Origin: CAZUZS01 sp964624795
GTDB lineage: Bacteria; Calditrichota; Calditrichia; RBG-13-44-9
DNA: 26,892 nt
Reading direction: 5' to 3'
Assembly: GCA_964624795.1 (NCBI GenBank)
Contig: CAZUZS010000069.1
Span: 1 to 26,892, forward strand
Shown: in pieces, positions 7,613-15,262 of the stretch
How the letters are laid out: each line of letters starts with the position of its first letter
Numbering within the stretch: position 1 is the first letter of the stretch
Notes under the pieces: model-generated
What the model saw: the letters and a program-made list of their open reading frames with translations, nothing else
Told to the model about the DNA's origin: nothing
The model's database searches: none
Made by a program: the position numbers and the translations under genes

Positions 7613-9159
7613 TTTTCTCTCCGCCAGTATGAATCCAGGAGTGAATAGTAAGCCAGCCTGGGATTGAATTTGCGCAGCTTTTTCAGATCGCCCGGGGCCG
7701 GTTGAGTTTCGTGGACATCCGGCAGGCGTTGCATTTTTGACAATTGGTAAACGCCTGGAGAATCGATTAATTTGTGCCGGTTGTCCCTGGTCCAGACTGC
7801 AAGCGCTACATCCGATTGGCTGTCACGGAAGTCCAGGCCGAGCTCGTCCCCGTCAGCTAATGCCTCAAAGCTTGCGCTCTGGCGGTGTTTCCACCACCGG
7901 GCGTATTCACCCATGGTTAGATTGGGCAGCTCCAAATCCCCGACGAAATCAAAAAACTTTGCAACGACGTCGTGGAATTCATGCACCGGGTGATCGTAGA
8001 AAATGAGCGGCTCATTGAACTGAAGTTTCCGTCTGGCGGCGGCCCGAAAGTAGTCCAGCATTTGTCCCGGCGCGGCGTGAAGACGGATAAAATTTCCAAT
8101 GCACACCGGGTGAATCGGCACCTGCAAAACAGGCGACAATCCATCTTCATTCGCGGGGTAAAATGGCAAGTTATCGTAATCCAGCGTAAATTCGGATGAA
8201 TAGGCAAATCCCAGCTCTTGTAGCACTTTTCCCAAGGCGGGATTCCATTCCCCGAAGGGGGCTGCAAATCCTTCGGAATTAATGCCAACTTCTTCCAGCA
8301 AAGCCTTGCCCTTGAGCATATTTTCCCGGTTTTCGTCGACCGTTTCGTAAGTAAAATGCTTATAACCATGAACGGCGATTTCCTGGGCCCCAAAGTTCCG
8401 GAAATATGAAATCCAGTTACGATGTGCTCCGCCGTGAAGGAACCAGGTCATTTTTATGTCATGATCTGCAGCGATGTCGTACCAGGTTTGCACCTGCTTC
8501 TGATTTGCACCGTCACTGTCGATTCGGAACCCGAAAATATTGCGGGCTTTTCCGGGAAAATGCCATCGGTGCACGAAGGGAAGGTTGCGTTGAAAGTGAA
8601 GCCATTTGAGAATGCCTGTGACCAATTTTCGCGCTTCATTTTTTGAAGTCAGCGAAACCCACTCGTGAGGGTATTTATTAAATGGGGTATAAAACTGCTT
8701 GCGCGCTTTCCTTGTATCGAGAAAAAGCCGATCGATATCGAATGCCAGGTACGCCAGGGGGCCGCCGTCAATTTCACCTAAAAATACCGTCTTTTCGAAA
8801 AACTGTGCCTCGTTGTAGATTTTGCCCCGCTGGTAGATATCGAGTAACCGGACATCATTAAAAACATCGTTGTTAGATTCGCCGGTAACTGATTTTATTT
8901 TACACGGATTAAATCGGTTTCTTTTAAACATTGGCAGAAAATGGCCGCAATCCAGGACAGCGCCGCCATCCCGGAGATAGGCGAGAAGCGGTTCGAATTG
9001 CCTCTCCTTGGGAGATGCATTCACAATGATGGCGCTGTAATCAGCCGGCCGGAAATTGTCCGGAAAAACGATCTGTTCGTAATTTACGCCTATCTGGTCC
9101 AGGAGAATTCGCCAGCCGGCACCTTCCCCCAATATACCGATTGTAATCCGCTGTTTCAT
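7609..9159 (-). CDS. Two-domain protein with C-terminal polysaccharide-deacetylase (NodB-like) fold
   Basis: Seen: 516 residues from the ATG at 9159, which overlaps the flippase stop as ATGA. A longer in-frame start at 9252 would overlap the flippase by about 97 bp and is less likely. Residues 1 to about 190 look like a Rossmann/GATase1-like domain (ITIGILGEGAGWRILLDQ, then YSAIIVNAS, then LRDGGAVLDCGHF). Residues about 205-420 carry NodB-like motifs: FRIDSDG (212-217, the acidic motif 1 position), HGYKH (264-268, the two metal-ligand histidines) and APFGEWNP (300-307). A tail of about 90 residues follows. There is no signal peptide, so it should act in the cytoplasm, unlike most exported peptidoglycan deacetylases. 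Between the flippase and a glycosyltransferase, a role in modifying a glycan precursor is the best guess; it could also be a catalytically altered family member. Confidence 0.8.
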   Translation of the reverse strand: MKQRITIGILGEGAGWRILLDQIGVNYEQIVFPDNFRPADYSAIIVNASPKERQFEPLLAYLRDGGAVLDCGHFLPMFKRNRFNPCKIKSVTGESNNDVFNDVRLLDIYQRGKIYNEAQFFEKTVFLGEIDGGPLAYLAFDIDRLFLDTRKARKQFYTPFNKYPHEWVSLTSKNEARKLVTGILKWLHFQRNLPFVHRWHFPGKARNIFGFRIDSDGANQKQVQTWYDIAADHDIKMTWFLHGGAHRNWISYFRNFGAQEIAVHGYKHFTYETVDENRENMLKGKALLEEVGINSEGFAAPFGEWNPALGKVLQELGFAYSSEFTLDYDNLPFYPANEDGLSPVLQVPIHPVCIGNFIRLHAAPGQMLDYFRAAARRKLQFNEPLIFYDHPVHEFHDVVAKFFDFVGDLELPNLTMGEYARWWKHRQSASFEALADGDELGLDFRDSQSDVALAVWTRDNRHKLIDSPGVYQLSKMQRLPDVHETQPAPGDLKKLRKFNPRLAYYSLLDSYWRREK

Positions 9160-10550
9160 TTCCGCAGCATCCAAACCAAGTCTTCCTTGCCAATACCTTT
9201 GAACAGGAAAATCAGGATAACGAAGGAAATCCAATAAACCGGGATTTGCCATAGCTGTGCCGGACCGACCAACGGCAGCGAGGCGATCAACAGCAGGGAA
9301 GCAGCAATCGATAAAAGAATAGGCTTAACGAAACGAGCAGTGATATATTTTTTGAATTCCTGGTACATGAATGTCACGATGATCACTTCGCTGATGATGA
9401 TGGCAAGCGATGTTCCCAGCGAGCCGAGCCAGTATGTCAGCACAAATATAATAATTATTGACAATACCCCGCTTTTAAAGTTGGACATAAAATAAGATTT
9501 TTCTTTTCCTATCGCAATAAGGCTAAGAGAAAAGGTGCTGTTTATCAGGGTTACTACCAGGAACCAACTCAGAATACTGAGGTCGACGGCGCCGGTGTCG
9601 TATGGTTTTCCGAAAATGAGATGAAGAATTTGCCCGGAGAAGATTGAAACCACCAGGCTGATGGAAAAGCCACTGACGATCACAATGCGGAGGACTTGCG
9701 AAATCCTGCCGCCCAACTCCTCTTTTCTGGTTGTCCAGAGATTGGTGATAGCCGGGAAGAACAGGGCAATGAAAACCCGATCTACCATCAGGGCCAGCAT
9801 CAGGATTTTTAGCCCGGCGGCAAAAATTCCGGCGGCGGTTGTTGAATATAGAAAACCCAGGGCTATGGGCGGGAAAAAGAACACGACCTGCGCAAAAACG
9901 CTCCCCAATCCCATAGCTGCCGATTTTTTCACATTATTGATATATTTCTTCAGACTTGGCCGTGATGGGAAAAGCCGCTCACCTTTCTGTTTAAACAGAA
10001 GCAGCAGTACGGTTCCGGACAAATTTCCAATAAACAGAAAAACAGGAACCCGTTCCACCTGTTCCATTTTTTGAACAAACAAGTACAACAGAATCAGGTA
10101 AATTCCGCCGGACAAAATTCGGGAAAAGGTATATGGCTTGTAATTTCGCGTTCCGCGAAAATACCACTCGGTGAGCAGGGCATCCGAAAAGATACACAAA
10201 AGGTAAAGCTTGACGATTCGCAAAAGAATTGCATCCGAGTAGAAAAAAGAGATAATGCTTTGGAAAACAATAAAAACGATAAATGCCAGGCCGAATTTTA
10301 AGAAGATGATATCCCCGAATTGGATATCGCGTTGTGCAGGCGGTTTTGCCATCTCCCGAGTGCCCAGCGTAATGAGCCCCATGTCGGCAAACCAGGTGGC
10401 GTAGGCTAAAATGGACATGCCGATGGTTATAATACCAAAATAATCCGCTTCCAGCACCCGGGCAAGGTAAATGGTAGCAAAAAATCCCAATATTCGGGCA
10501 GATACATCACCGCTGAAAACGAGCAGCGCATTTGTGGAAAGTTTACGCAT
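9156..10550 (-). CDS. Wzx-type polysaccharide flippase (MOP superfamily)
   Basis: Wzx proteins flip undecaprenyl-linked oligosaccharides across the inner membrane. Seen: 464 residues, mostly hydrophobic helices separated by short basic loops, consistent with 12-14 transmembrane segments. The N-terminus NALLVFSGDVSARILGFFAT and following YLARVLEADYFGIITIGMSI match the start of Polysacc_synt/PST-family flippases (long amphipathic N-terminus, then 'YLAR.L....FG'). Length is typical. It is the second gene of the leftward cluster, 99 bp after the first glycosyltransferase, and its TGA overlaps the ATG of the deacetylase-like gene. I see no Wzy polymerase or chain-length regulator in the window, so the product may be a single oligosaccharide or the polymerase may lie elsewhere. 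Confidence 0.9.
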   Translation of the reverse strand: MRKLSTNALLVFSGDVSARILGFFATIYLARVLEADYFGIITIGMSILAYATWFADMGLITLGTREMAKPPAQRDIQFGDIIFLKFGLAFIVFIVFQSIISFFYSDAILLRIVKLYLLCIFSDALLTEWYFRGTRNYKPYTFSRILSGGIYLILLYLFVQKMEQVERVPVFLFIGNLSGTVLLLLFKQKGERLFPSRPSLKKYINNVKKSAAMGLGSVFAQVVFFFPPIALGFLYSTTAAGIFAAGLKILMLALMVDRVFIALFFPAITNLWTTRKEELGGRISQVLRIVIVSGFSISLVVSIFSGQILHLIFGKPYDTGAVDLSILSWFLVVTLINSTFSLSLIAIGKEKSYFMSNFKSGVLSIIIIFVLTYWLGSLGTSLAIIISEVIIVTFMYQEFKKYITARFVKPILLSIAASLLLIASLPLVGPAQLWQIPVYWISFVILIFLFKGIGKEDLVWMLRK

Positions 10551-10649
10551 TCGAATCGACTACCATTTTAGATCGGTAATATTGCCATCTTTTCTTTGGA
10601 TTGGTTTCCGGATAAAAACTCATCTCATGCAAAAAAGCGTTATCATCCC

Positions 10650-11660
10650 TCATTCTGATTTGCACTGGGTTAATATATCTGCAAGCTCATCCTGGCTGTT
10701 AAATTTAAAAATATTTTCTCCCGACACCTCCCTGATGCATCCCCGGTTGGCACAAATGATTTTCTTCCGGTATGCAAGCGCCAGCATAATTCCGCCCGAA
10801 CTCAGGACATCCCTGTGATTAAAGACAACATAGTCTGCGGCATTAAAAAAGAGCGGGACATCTTCTTCCGGGATCGATCTGTTTACCAAAATAATATTAG
10901 GCGAGCCTTTTGCCGTTTGCCGAATCTCTTCATAATATTTTTCCTCGCCTTTTTTTACGGCCCCGGCGATAACCAGAATGTTCTTTCCTTCAAGGCTCTT
11001 GAAAATACTTGCTGTTTCAGCGATTCCTTTATAGGCCGAAATGTGACCGAACATCAGGAACACTTTGCTGTCGGAGCCAATTTCTACGGCTGAATATGCG
11101 GCGTTTAAATCTTCGATTGCAGGTTGGCGCCCGGTTATTTGCGCGGGGTACTCGGGATGCGGGATGACAAAGAACTTCTCTCCCGGCACCGCCAGCAGCG
11201 GTGACATGATTCCAATGGCTTCATGGCAATGTACATGAATCGAATTTGCCAGCTTCGCCCACCGTTTGCGCAGAAAATGGTTGAATTTCCGGTATTTCTC
11301 CTGGTGGGGATAGCGATTGTGGACAGACCAGATTAGCTTCCCGCCCAGCGCGCGATAGATGATGATCCAGAAGGTTTTCCAAGCCAGGTTTAAGAAGGTT
11401 CGCAGGTCCCCAAATTCATACCAGTGATGATGGACGATGCTTTTTTCTCCCAGGATTTTCCTCAAAATGACCGCCGGATTGAAAAAGGAAAAAGATTGAA
11501 GTTCCGGGAAGGCCGGCGAACTGCCCTCAATGAATTCCTTATAGAACAGATGGAGATATTGATTATGACGCGAGAATTTTATGATATCCGGCATTACATA
11601 AATTTTCTGAACATGCGGGCAGGTGCTCTTGTATGCTTCTAATAGTTTGTTTTCATTCAT
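10650..11660 (-). CDS. GT-B fold glycosyltransferase, first gene of glycan cluster
   Basis: Seen: 336 residues from the ATG at 11660. The open frame extends to 11780, but a sigma-70-like promoter lies at 11687-11714 and the extra 40 residues are not family-like, so the shorter start is chosen; neither start has a good Shine-Dalgarno. The middle has LIWSVHNRYPHQ (a GT-B N-domain strand end) and FFVIPHPEYP. The C-terminal half begins KVFLMFGHISAYKG, the nucleotide-sugar domain of GT4-like enzymes, and continues to DYVVFNHRDVLSSGGIMLALAYRKKII. The usual EX7E first Glu is replaced in this DVLSSGG segment, a variation found in some GT4-related families. Sugar specificity unknown. It heads the leftward glycan operon. 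Confidence 0.78.
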   Translation of the reverse strand: MNENKLLEAYKSTCPHVQKIYVMPDIIKFSRHNQYLHLFYKEFIEGSSPAFPELQSFSFFNPAVILRKILGEKSIVHHHWYEFGDLRTFLNLAWKTFWIIIYRALGGKLIWSVHNRYPHQEKYRKFNHFLRKRWAKLANSIHVHCHEAIGIMSPLLAVPGEKFFVIPHPEYPAQITGRQPAIEDLNAAYSAVEIGSDSKVFLMFGHISAYKGIAETASIFKSLEGKNILVIAGAVKKGEEKYYEEIRQTAKGSPNIILVNRSIPEEDVPLFFNAADYVVFNHRDVLSSGGIMLALAYRKKIICANRGCIREVSGENIFKFNSQDELADILTQCKSE

Positions 11661-11686
11661 ATTGAATACGCAAAATTTACCGCAAC

Positions 11687-11714
11687 ATTTTAACCACAAT
11701 TTGAATGTTGTCCA
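11687..11714 (-). promoter_or_regulatory. Candidate promoter of the glycan operon
   Basis: On the minus strand TGGACA (11714-11709) and TAAAAT (11692-11687) are 16 bp apart, each matching five of six bases of the sigma-70 consensus. The predicted transcript start near 11680 gives a leader of about 20 bases before the ATG at 11660, and would make the upstream in-frame start at 11780 untranscribed. Confidence 0.45.
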
Positions 11715-11937
11715 AATGCTTTCAAAATTACAAATATTATTCCGAAGAGAATTGTTTTGCAAAACCATCGGGCGGTTCATTCACAATTCACGGCAAACCA
11801 ATCGGAATTTTCGAAAAGAATCTGCTTCCGTTTTTATTCCTGCAAACTTCTTGCTACCTTCTGCTGGCAGCGCAGCAAAAGTCCTTATTTGCATTTGATC
11901 GGAACGAGGCAGAATTTAAGCGTAGGAATTTGGGATA

Positions 11938-12747
11938 ATGAAAGTCAGCATTGGCACCAGCGGTTACAGCTACGAAGACTGGCGCGGTGTATTTTACCCG
12001 GTGGATCTGCCCAAAGGTAAAATGCTTGACTTCTATTCCCGGCATTTCAGGGCGGTTGAAGTGAATTCGACCTACTACCGAATTCCGCACCCCGCCGTGT
12101 TTGCGCAAATGGAGAAAAAAACACCGGATGGTTTCGAATTTGTCGTGAAAACAAACCAGGAAACCACGCATCGGAGACAAAATAACAAAGAAGCAATGAA
12201 GGCGCTATCGGAAGCTGTTTCGCCGTTGATGGAGGCAAACAAGTTCTCAGGTTTCCTGGCGCAATTTCCCTATTCCTTCAAAAACACCCCGCAGAACCGG
12301 GATTATTTGCTGCGCACGCGGGAATATGCCGGCGATCTGCCGCTCTTTGTGGAGTTCCGCAACCTCACATGGGATCAACCTGAAACCTACAGCCTTCTGC
12401 AGCAAAATGATATCAACTATGTGAATGTCGATGAGCCGAAATTGCGAGGTCTTTTGAGTCCTCAGAAGATTGCGACCGGCAAATTTGGGTACATCCGTTT
12501 TCACGGGCGGAATTCCAGGGACTGGTGGAACGGCACTAATCTGACACGCTACAATTACCTGTACAGCAAGACCGAATTGGACGAATGGATAATCCTGATC
12601 TCGCAAATTCTTGCTGGGACTCAGAAATCCTACATCTTTTTTAACAACCATCCAAAGGGAAAAGCGGTTCAGAATGCCAGGGATTTAATGGCATTGATAG
12701 AGGACAAGGTGGAGCGAGCTGAAGTGCGAGACACCCGGACCGACTGA
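11938..12747 (+). CDS. DUF72 (YecE-like) family protein
   Basis: Seen: 269 residues starting MKVSIGTSGYSYEDWRGVFYP, the characteristic opening of DUF72. It continues with FYSRHFRAVEVNSTYYRIP, then FVVKTNQETTH, LAQFPYSF, LFVEFRNLTW, NVDEPKLRG, YIRFHGRN and, near the end, IFFNNHPKGKAVQNA. These blocks are in the normal order for the family and the length is standard. DUF72 proteins adopt a TIM-barrel fold resembling xylose-isomerase-type barrels; their reaction is not established. No signal peptide, so cytoplasmic. AGGA lies about 10 bases before the ATG. It is divergent from the glycan operon across a 277-bp gap and does not obviously share an operon with hsp20, 205 bp downstream. Confidence 0.93.
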   Translation: MKVSIGTSGYSYEDWRGVFYPVDLPKGKMLDFYSRHFRAVEVNSTYYRIPHPAVFAQMEKKTPDGFEFVVKTNQETTHRRQNNKEAMKALSEAVSPLMEANKFSGFLAQFPYSFKNTPQNRDYLLRTREYAGDLPLFVEFRNLTWDQPETYSLLQQNDINYVNVDEPKLRGLLSPQKIATGKFGYIRFHGRNSRDWWNGTNLTRYNYLYSKTELDEWIILISQILAGTQKSYIFFNNHPKGKAVQNARDLMALIEDKVERAEVRDTRTD

Positions 12748-12885
12748 AATCCGAAAAATTTTCATAATGTGCGCCAATAAGTAAGAATACTCTGAAAAAA
12801 TTTCCGGCAGAATTTATCTTTCACTAAATACCACAAAACATCATATTTTGTGTAAATACAAACAGTTATGCCTGAATTTATGGTT

Positions 12886-12901
12886 TTGGCACAACACTTG
12901 A
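12886..12901 (+). promoter_or_regulatory. Sigma-54-like promoter upstream of hsp20
   Basis: TTGGCAC (12886-12892), five spacer bases, then TTGA (12898-12901). The GG of the -24 element (12888-12889) and the G of the -12 element (12900) are at exact sigma-54 spacing; the -12 GC reads GA here, one mismatch at a normally invariant position. It lies about 52 bp before the ATG, leaving a leader of about 40 bases. A modest dyad, TTTGT-N6-ACAAA (12847-12862), sits just upstream and could be an activator site. Confidence 0.45.
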
Positions 12902-12952
12902 TGTAATATTGGATGAAAATGATGAATTAAAAAATAAAAGGAGGGTTAAATC

Positions 12953-13405
12953 ATGGCTATTGTAAGGTGGCAACCGGTGCGGGATTTGGTGAATATGCAA
13001 AATCAAATGAACCGCGTTTTCGATCGTTTTTTCCATGACGACTTGTGGGGCGCCAGTGAGGATATGAGCAGCACCATCTGGCAGCCCAATGTGGATGTGA
13101 GCGAGAACAGGGATGAATTCATTGTTGCAGTCGAGCTGCCCGGAATGAAGAAGAACGACATTCACATCACTTTTACCAACGGCGCGCTCACTGTGGAGGG
13201 TGAAAGGAAACAGGAAAAAGAGGACAAAGATGTGAATTATCACCGGGTTGAGCGGAGCTATGGAAAATTCCTGCGGACTTTTCAGCTTCCCGCCCAGGTG
13301 GATTCGGGCAAAATCGCAGCGGACTTCAAAGACGGTGTTCTCACTGTTCGTCTGCCAAAGGTGGAGGAAGTGAAGCCCAAGGAAATTGAGGTTAAGGTTT
13401 CGTAA
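12953..13405 (+). CDS. Small heat-shock protein, Hsp20/alpha-crystallin family
   Basis: An ATP-independent holdase that keeps unfolded proteins soluble in the cytoplasm. Seen: 150 residues, typical of class A bacterial Hsp20. The N-terminal arm contains MNRVFDRFFHDDLWG. The alpha-crystallin domain (about 40-140) has WQPNVDVSENRDEFIVAVELPGMKK, LTVEGERK, RSYGKFLRTFQLP and the conserved AADFKDGVLTVRLPK (A...-x-G-V-L). The C-terminal tail ends KEIEVKVS, fitting the I-x-I/V anchoring motif. The Shine-Dalgarno is unusually strong for this window (AAAGGAGGG at 12937-12945, 7 bases before the ATG), suggesting high expression. It is monocistronic: a sigma-54-like promoter upstream and a canonical terminator 18 bases after the stop. 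Confidence 0.96.
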   Translation: MAIVRWQPVRDLVNMQNQMNRVFDRFFHDDLWGASEDMSSTIWQPNVDVSENRDEFIVAVELPGMKKNDIHITFTNGALTVEGERKQEKEDKDVNYHRVERSYGKFLRTFQLPAQVDSGKIAADFKDGVLTVRLPKVEEVKPKEIEVKVS

Positions 13406-13422
13406 TCATTTGAGGGAGTGAT

Positions 13423-13449
13423 AAAACCCCGGCTCGACCGGGGTTTTTT
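13423..13449 (+). terminator. Rho-independent terminator after hsp20
   Basis: Arms AAAACCCCGG (13423-13432) and CCGGGGTTTT (13438-13447) flank a five-base loop, and the 3' arm runs straight into a T tract (13444-13449). This is a textbook intrinsic terminator for the rightward transcript. Confidence 0.93.
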
Positions 13450-13579
13450 ATTTTAGGGCAGCCAACATCGAAAACAGGTTCAATCCTATCCTTGTCTTGT
13501 ACTGCGTCAGCCAACCCGGATGCAGGTCGGTTCTGAATATGTCATATTGCTCTCCCGCTCCGGGTATTTCCATCGACAT

Positions 13580-13638
13580 TTGAATTATTCTGCTAAAATT
13601 CCTTAAATTCACCTTCGTGCAACAATCGAATGTTGCAC
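13580..13638 (+). promoter_or_regulatory. Candidate promoter plus dyad operator of the envelope genes
   Basis: TTGAAT (13580-13585) and TTAAAT (13603-13608) are 17 bp apart and could be a sigma-70-type promoter. Immediately downstream is a 22-bp dyad: GTGCAACA (13617-13624), six central bases containing TCGA, then TGTTGCAC (13631-13638). Only the two bases flanking the central TCGA break the symmetry. Sitting at about +2 to +24, it could be a repressor site or a leader stem-loop. It lies 48 bp before the ATG at 13686. Confidence 0.4.
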
Positions 13639-13685
13639 CCGTAATAATTTGCTGGATTCTGAGCTTTTGCACGGAGGAAAACAAT

Positions 13686-15251
13686 ATGCATACACTTCTA
13701 AAACTGTCTCTTTTTGTGACCTTTTTCATCGGTTTTTTGCAAAGCCAGTCTTTTGCTTTTGGCACGGAGAAGAATGGGGATGAGCAGGACATAATCGCGA
13801 ACGCCGAAAGAAAATATTTGTCGGCGGGCTCCCCGGAAAAGCTTTATCGATACTACCATGATGAAACAGTGGAGGAAGGCCGGGAGATAGACGGACATCT
13901 GATGGTGATCAAGGGAAATCTGGCGGTGCACGGCAAAATTGACGGTGATGTTTTGGTGGTGTGGGGGAATGTAAAAGTGTACAATACCGGCTATGTGGAT
14001 GGAAATATTACATCGGTGGGCGGAAAGGTCGACGTTTATGATAACGGCGTCGTCCGCGGCGGCATGTTGGAAACGAATATTAAAAATCTGGTTGGGAAAG
14101 ATCGGACTGCGAGCAGGATTTTCCGAAAATCACTCATAAAAGATCGTTATGGAACCATTCCGGTGCACCGGGATGCAGAAAATGTGGTTTTCAAGTACAA
14201 CCGGGTAGAAGGCACCTTTCTCGGTCTGCAGCTTCCAAAACAATACATTCCGGACATCGGTCATTTTTCGCTGTACGGATTTCTGGGGTACGGATTTGGC
14301 TCCGAGAAAACGCGGTTTCAATTGGGGCTGGACCGTTGGTTCCTCAGTCCATTTAGATACCGGATGGAGTTGGGTGCCGAAGTCCACAGCTTGACCGACA
14401 CGAAAGATCTGTGGAGAATTCCATATACCGAAAATACCCTGGCCGCGCTTTTCTTCCGCGAGGATTTCCTGAATTATTTCCAAAGAGAGGGATTTAGTTT
14501 TCATATTTCCCAAAATCTTTCGCAGTACCTGCTGGGTAGGGTTGAATACCGGAATGATGATTATGCCAGTTTGACAAACAGCGTTAGTTGGTCTCTGTTT
14601 GGCGGAGATAAAATTTTCCGACCCAATCCCTCGCTTGGAAACTTCACCGGAAATATGCGCAGCGTTTACGGCGAGCTGTATCTGGACAGCCGCGATAATC
14701 TTAATTTTACGACTACCGGCTGGTATGCGCGGCTCAGCTCCGAAGTGTCATCCAGCGCGTTAGGAGGCGATTTTAGTTTTAATCGCTACCTGGTTGATAT
14801 CCGTCATTATCAGCCGATCGCGACCGGGGAAAATGTGAACTTCCGGTTGATGTTGGGAACCTCGCAGGGCACTTTGCCGGTTCAGCGGAGTTTTGATGTT
14901 GGCGGCATCAGCACTTTGCGGGGATTCCGCTGGGATGAATTTTCCGGTAATGCCATGTTCCTGTTAAATGCCGAATACAGGATTCATTCCAGAATCCTGG
15001 GATCAGAATTGCCTTTGCTGGGTGAATATTTCAGTTTAATTTTGTTTACTGACCTGGGGAATGCCTGGAGAGGGGCGGCCGACGAAAATGCAGTGGAGCG
15101 TCTCAACGGCCTTACGCTGCGCACACTCAAAAACGATGTGGGATTTGCTATTGCAGATCCGCGGGGCGATTATCGCCTGAATGTTGCCAAAAGAACCGAC
15201 TCCTCAGGCGGTGGTTTTGTTCTAACGTTTAGGGTCTCCCAACCTTTTTAA
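13686..15251 (+). CDS. Outer-membrane protein: bactofilin-like domain fused to Omp85-type barrel
   Basis: Seen: 521 residues from the ATG at 13686, chosen for GGAGG at 13673-13677 and the signal peptide it opens (hydrophobic core about 4-18, likely cleavage after SFA, residue 24). Residues about 68-128 are short beta repeats (HLMVIKGNLAVHGKIDG, then DVLVVWGNVKVYNTGYVDG, then NITSVGGKVDVYDNG), resembling the polymer-forming/bactofilin-type right-handed beta helix. From about 165 to the end is a predicted beta barrel of alternating strands, with STLRGFRWDEF (409-419) matching the conserved (V/I)RG(F/Y) loop-6 motif of the Omp85/surface-antigen family, and a terminal Phe typical of outer-membrane proteins. 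No POTRA domains are visible. First gene of a three-gene rightward envelope group; next gene begins 11 bp later. Cargo or partner unknown. Confidence 0.8.
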   Translation: MHTLLKLSLFVTFFIGFLQSQSFAFGTEKNGDEQDIIANAERKYLSAGSPEKLYRYYHDETVEEGREIDGHLMVIKGNLAVHGKIDGDVLVVWGNVKVYNTGYVDGNITSVGGKVDVYDNGVVRGGMLETNIKNLVGKDRTASRIFRKSLIKDRYGTIPVHRDAENVVFKYNRVEGTFLGLQLPKQYIPDIGHFSLYGFLGYGFGSEKTRFQLGLDRWFLSPFRYRMELGAEVHSLTDTKDLWRIPYTENTLAALFFREDFLNYFQREGFSFHISQNLSQYLLGRVEYRNDDYASLTNSVSWSLFGGDKIFRPNPSLGNFTGNMRSVYGELYLDSRDNLNFTTTGWYARLSSEVSSSALGGDFSFNRYLVDIRHYQPIATGENVNFRLMLGTSQGTLPVQRSFDVGGISTLRGFRWDEFSGNAMFLLNAEYRIHSRILGSELPLLGEYFSLILFTDLGNAWRGAADENAVERLNGLTLRTLKNDVGFAIADPRGDYRLNVAKRTDSSGGGFVLTFRVSQPF

Positions 15252-15262
15252 ATGGAGTTTTT

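Noticed and set aside
10650..11660. BshA (bacillithiol glycosyltransferase) as partner of BshC
   Set aside because: It lacks the BshA opening and sits first in a Wzx-containing glycan operon; general GT4-like similarity is not enough.
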